Positions 63,585 through 64,000 of a stretch of 64,000 bases of DNA are shown here, piece after piece (the stretch's first letter is position 1; the number at the start of each line of letters is the position of its first letter). The notes beneath the pieces were generated by a model that did not search any database, was not told the origin of the DNA, and saw only the letters and a program-made list of their open reading frames with translations. The DNA comes from Palsa-504 sp963795795 (lineage in GTDB: Bacteria; Actinomycetota; Actinomycetes; Streptosporangiales; Streptosporangiaceae), in the NCBI GenBank assembly GCA_963795795.1, contig CAWCJS010000003.1:248001-312000 (forward strand), read 5' to 3'. The translations under genes were made by a program, and so were the position numbers.

Positions 63585-63793
63585 TCAGCGCACGTCAGCC
63601 AACAAGCGATGATGGCGGTGTTGGTGGCGGTGGCCAGGGGGTCGGTCGCCGTGGCTGGCGATCGAAACGGAGACCTGGCCGACGCTCACGTGGTTGCCCC
63701 CACCGACGTGGAAGTGGACGGCTAAGCGCCTCCCGCTCGGGCAGCAGCTTCGGCGTGCTCGGTCTCCAGCTCGAGAATGCTAAGTTCGGACAT
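63585..63793 (-). CDS. Candidate RiPP precursor peptide, His-rich, frame broken
   Basis: ATG 63793 is preceded by AAGGAAGAGGGAG. The given frame reads MSELSILELETEHAE and then AAARAGGA and stops at 63722 (23 residues). One base on, a second frame reads LLPEREALS, a leader motif I recall from actinobacterial putative RiPP precursors (LLPxREAL). One further base on, a third frame gives VHFHVGGGNHVSVGQ, VSVSIASHG and a His/Arg tail (HRHQHRHH) to a stop at 63585. Removing the extra A near 63748 and the extra C near 63720 makes a peptide of about 68 residues with nine His. A single missing base is an alternative. It heads the CxxC/M50 group. Confidence 0.5.
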
Positions 63794-63853
63794 TATCGTA
63801 CTCCCTCTTCCTTCTTGGTCTTCCCGGTAACCGCCGATGCTGATACCAGGGAA

Positions 63854-63871
63854 GTGCACAATATTGTGTAC
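63854..63871. promoter_or_regulatory. 18-bp near-perfect dyad upstream of the peptide gene
   Basis: GTGCACAATATTGTGTAC is palindromic except for one G-T pair, and lies 61 bases upstream of the peptide start in an AT-rich patch. It is placed to act as operator or promoter element for the minus-strand peptide-CxxC-protease genes. The remainder of 63794-64000 shows no gene I can support. Confidence 0.55.
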
Positions 63872-64000
63872 TATTGCGAGGCGGTTATCTCCAGGATTGG
63901 CCAATGCGACACGGTGATGACGCACCCCTTCGGTTCGGCCTAGAGGCCAAGATCTAGCCCAAATCACCGCCTAATTTGAGGTGGGCATTGGCCTTGCCGT

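Noticed and set aside
63500..63943. 147-codon plus-strand frame across the peptide gene
   Set aside because: No ribosome binding site, no domain, and it runs through the terminator and the minus-strand peptide gene.
1..64000. tRNA, rRNA, CRISPR array, riboswitch or insertion sequence
   Set aside because: Reading both strands by eye I found no cloverleaf ending in CCA, no regularly spaced repeat-spacer array and no transposase motif. A covariance-model scan would be needed to exclude small RNAs.

Overview
The window is high-GC bacterial DNA with almost no non-coding space, GTG and TTG starts, a coenzyme F420 enzyme (NpdG), a GlnA2-type glutamine synthetase with GlnE, UPF0145/YbjQ paralogues and a LAL-type LuxR regulator. 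This points to a filamentous-type actinomycete (Actinomycetota, broadly Streptomyces/Streptosporangiales-like). Nothing seen fixes the genus. No rRNA, tRNA, CRISPR array, transposase or phage gene was recognised.

Layout. 1-11.4 kb is mostly conserved housekeeping: the end of a metallo-beta-lactamase-fold hydrolase, DUF1015, a NagD-like HAD phosphatase, a degenerate cysteine-dioxygenase-like cupin, a frameshifted thioesterase, methionine aminopeptidase, three tandem UPF0145 genes, npdG, a frameshifted luciferase-like oxidoreductase and a small XRE/membrane-protein operon. 11.9-24.9 kb holds panB, a serine hydrolase, two drug-exporter units (padR-MFS, MFS-tetR), nadE and glnA2. From memory, panB, nadE, glnA2 and glnE lie near one another in Streptomyces. 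Here glnE is displaced to 40.1 kb by a roughly 13-kb accessory stretch.

That accessory stretch (26.8-40.0 kb) contains an epimerase remnant, marR, an EXPERA membrane protein, a decayed SDR, and a dehydrogenase/FAD-oxidase/FGGY-kinase operon of the same composition as E. coli ygcW-ygcU-ygcE. It then has an aldehyde dehydrogenase, a LAL regulator, and DUF899 and DUF2182 genes. After glnE come gene remnants, a GntR regulator, a propeller-like membrane protein, a divergent AraC gene and a three-gene minus-strand block: membrane protein, giant STAND-ATPase/WD40 protein and class-A-type serine hydrolase. Next are a Rieske oxygenase, two acetyltransferases, two methyltransferases and a CoA transferase.

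The right end (59.4-63.8 kb) is the most unusual part. On the minus strand it carries a short His-rich peptide gene with a RiPP-like leader, a secreted protein with two CxxC motifs, and a membrane M50 metalloprotease that begins with a PqqD/RRE-like domain and ends with a discoidin-like domain. A PIG-L deacetylase converges on it. I read this as a candidate ribosomal-peptide maturation/export system that continues beyond the window.

A caution covers the whole window. At least fifteen genes carry one- or two-base frameshifts that restore a good reading frame when corrected, mostly in GC-rich runs or tandem repeats. Either this is a sequence with many uncorrected indels or a region with recent pseudogenes. 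Coordinates for these genes span both frames.
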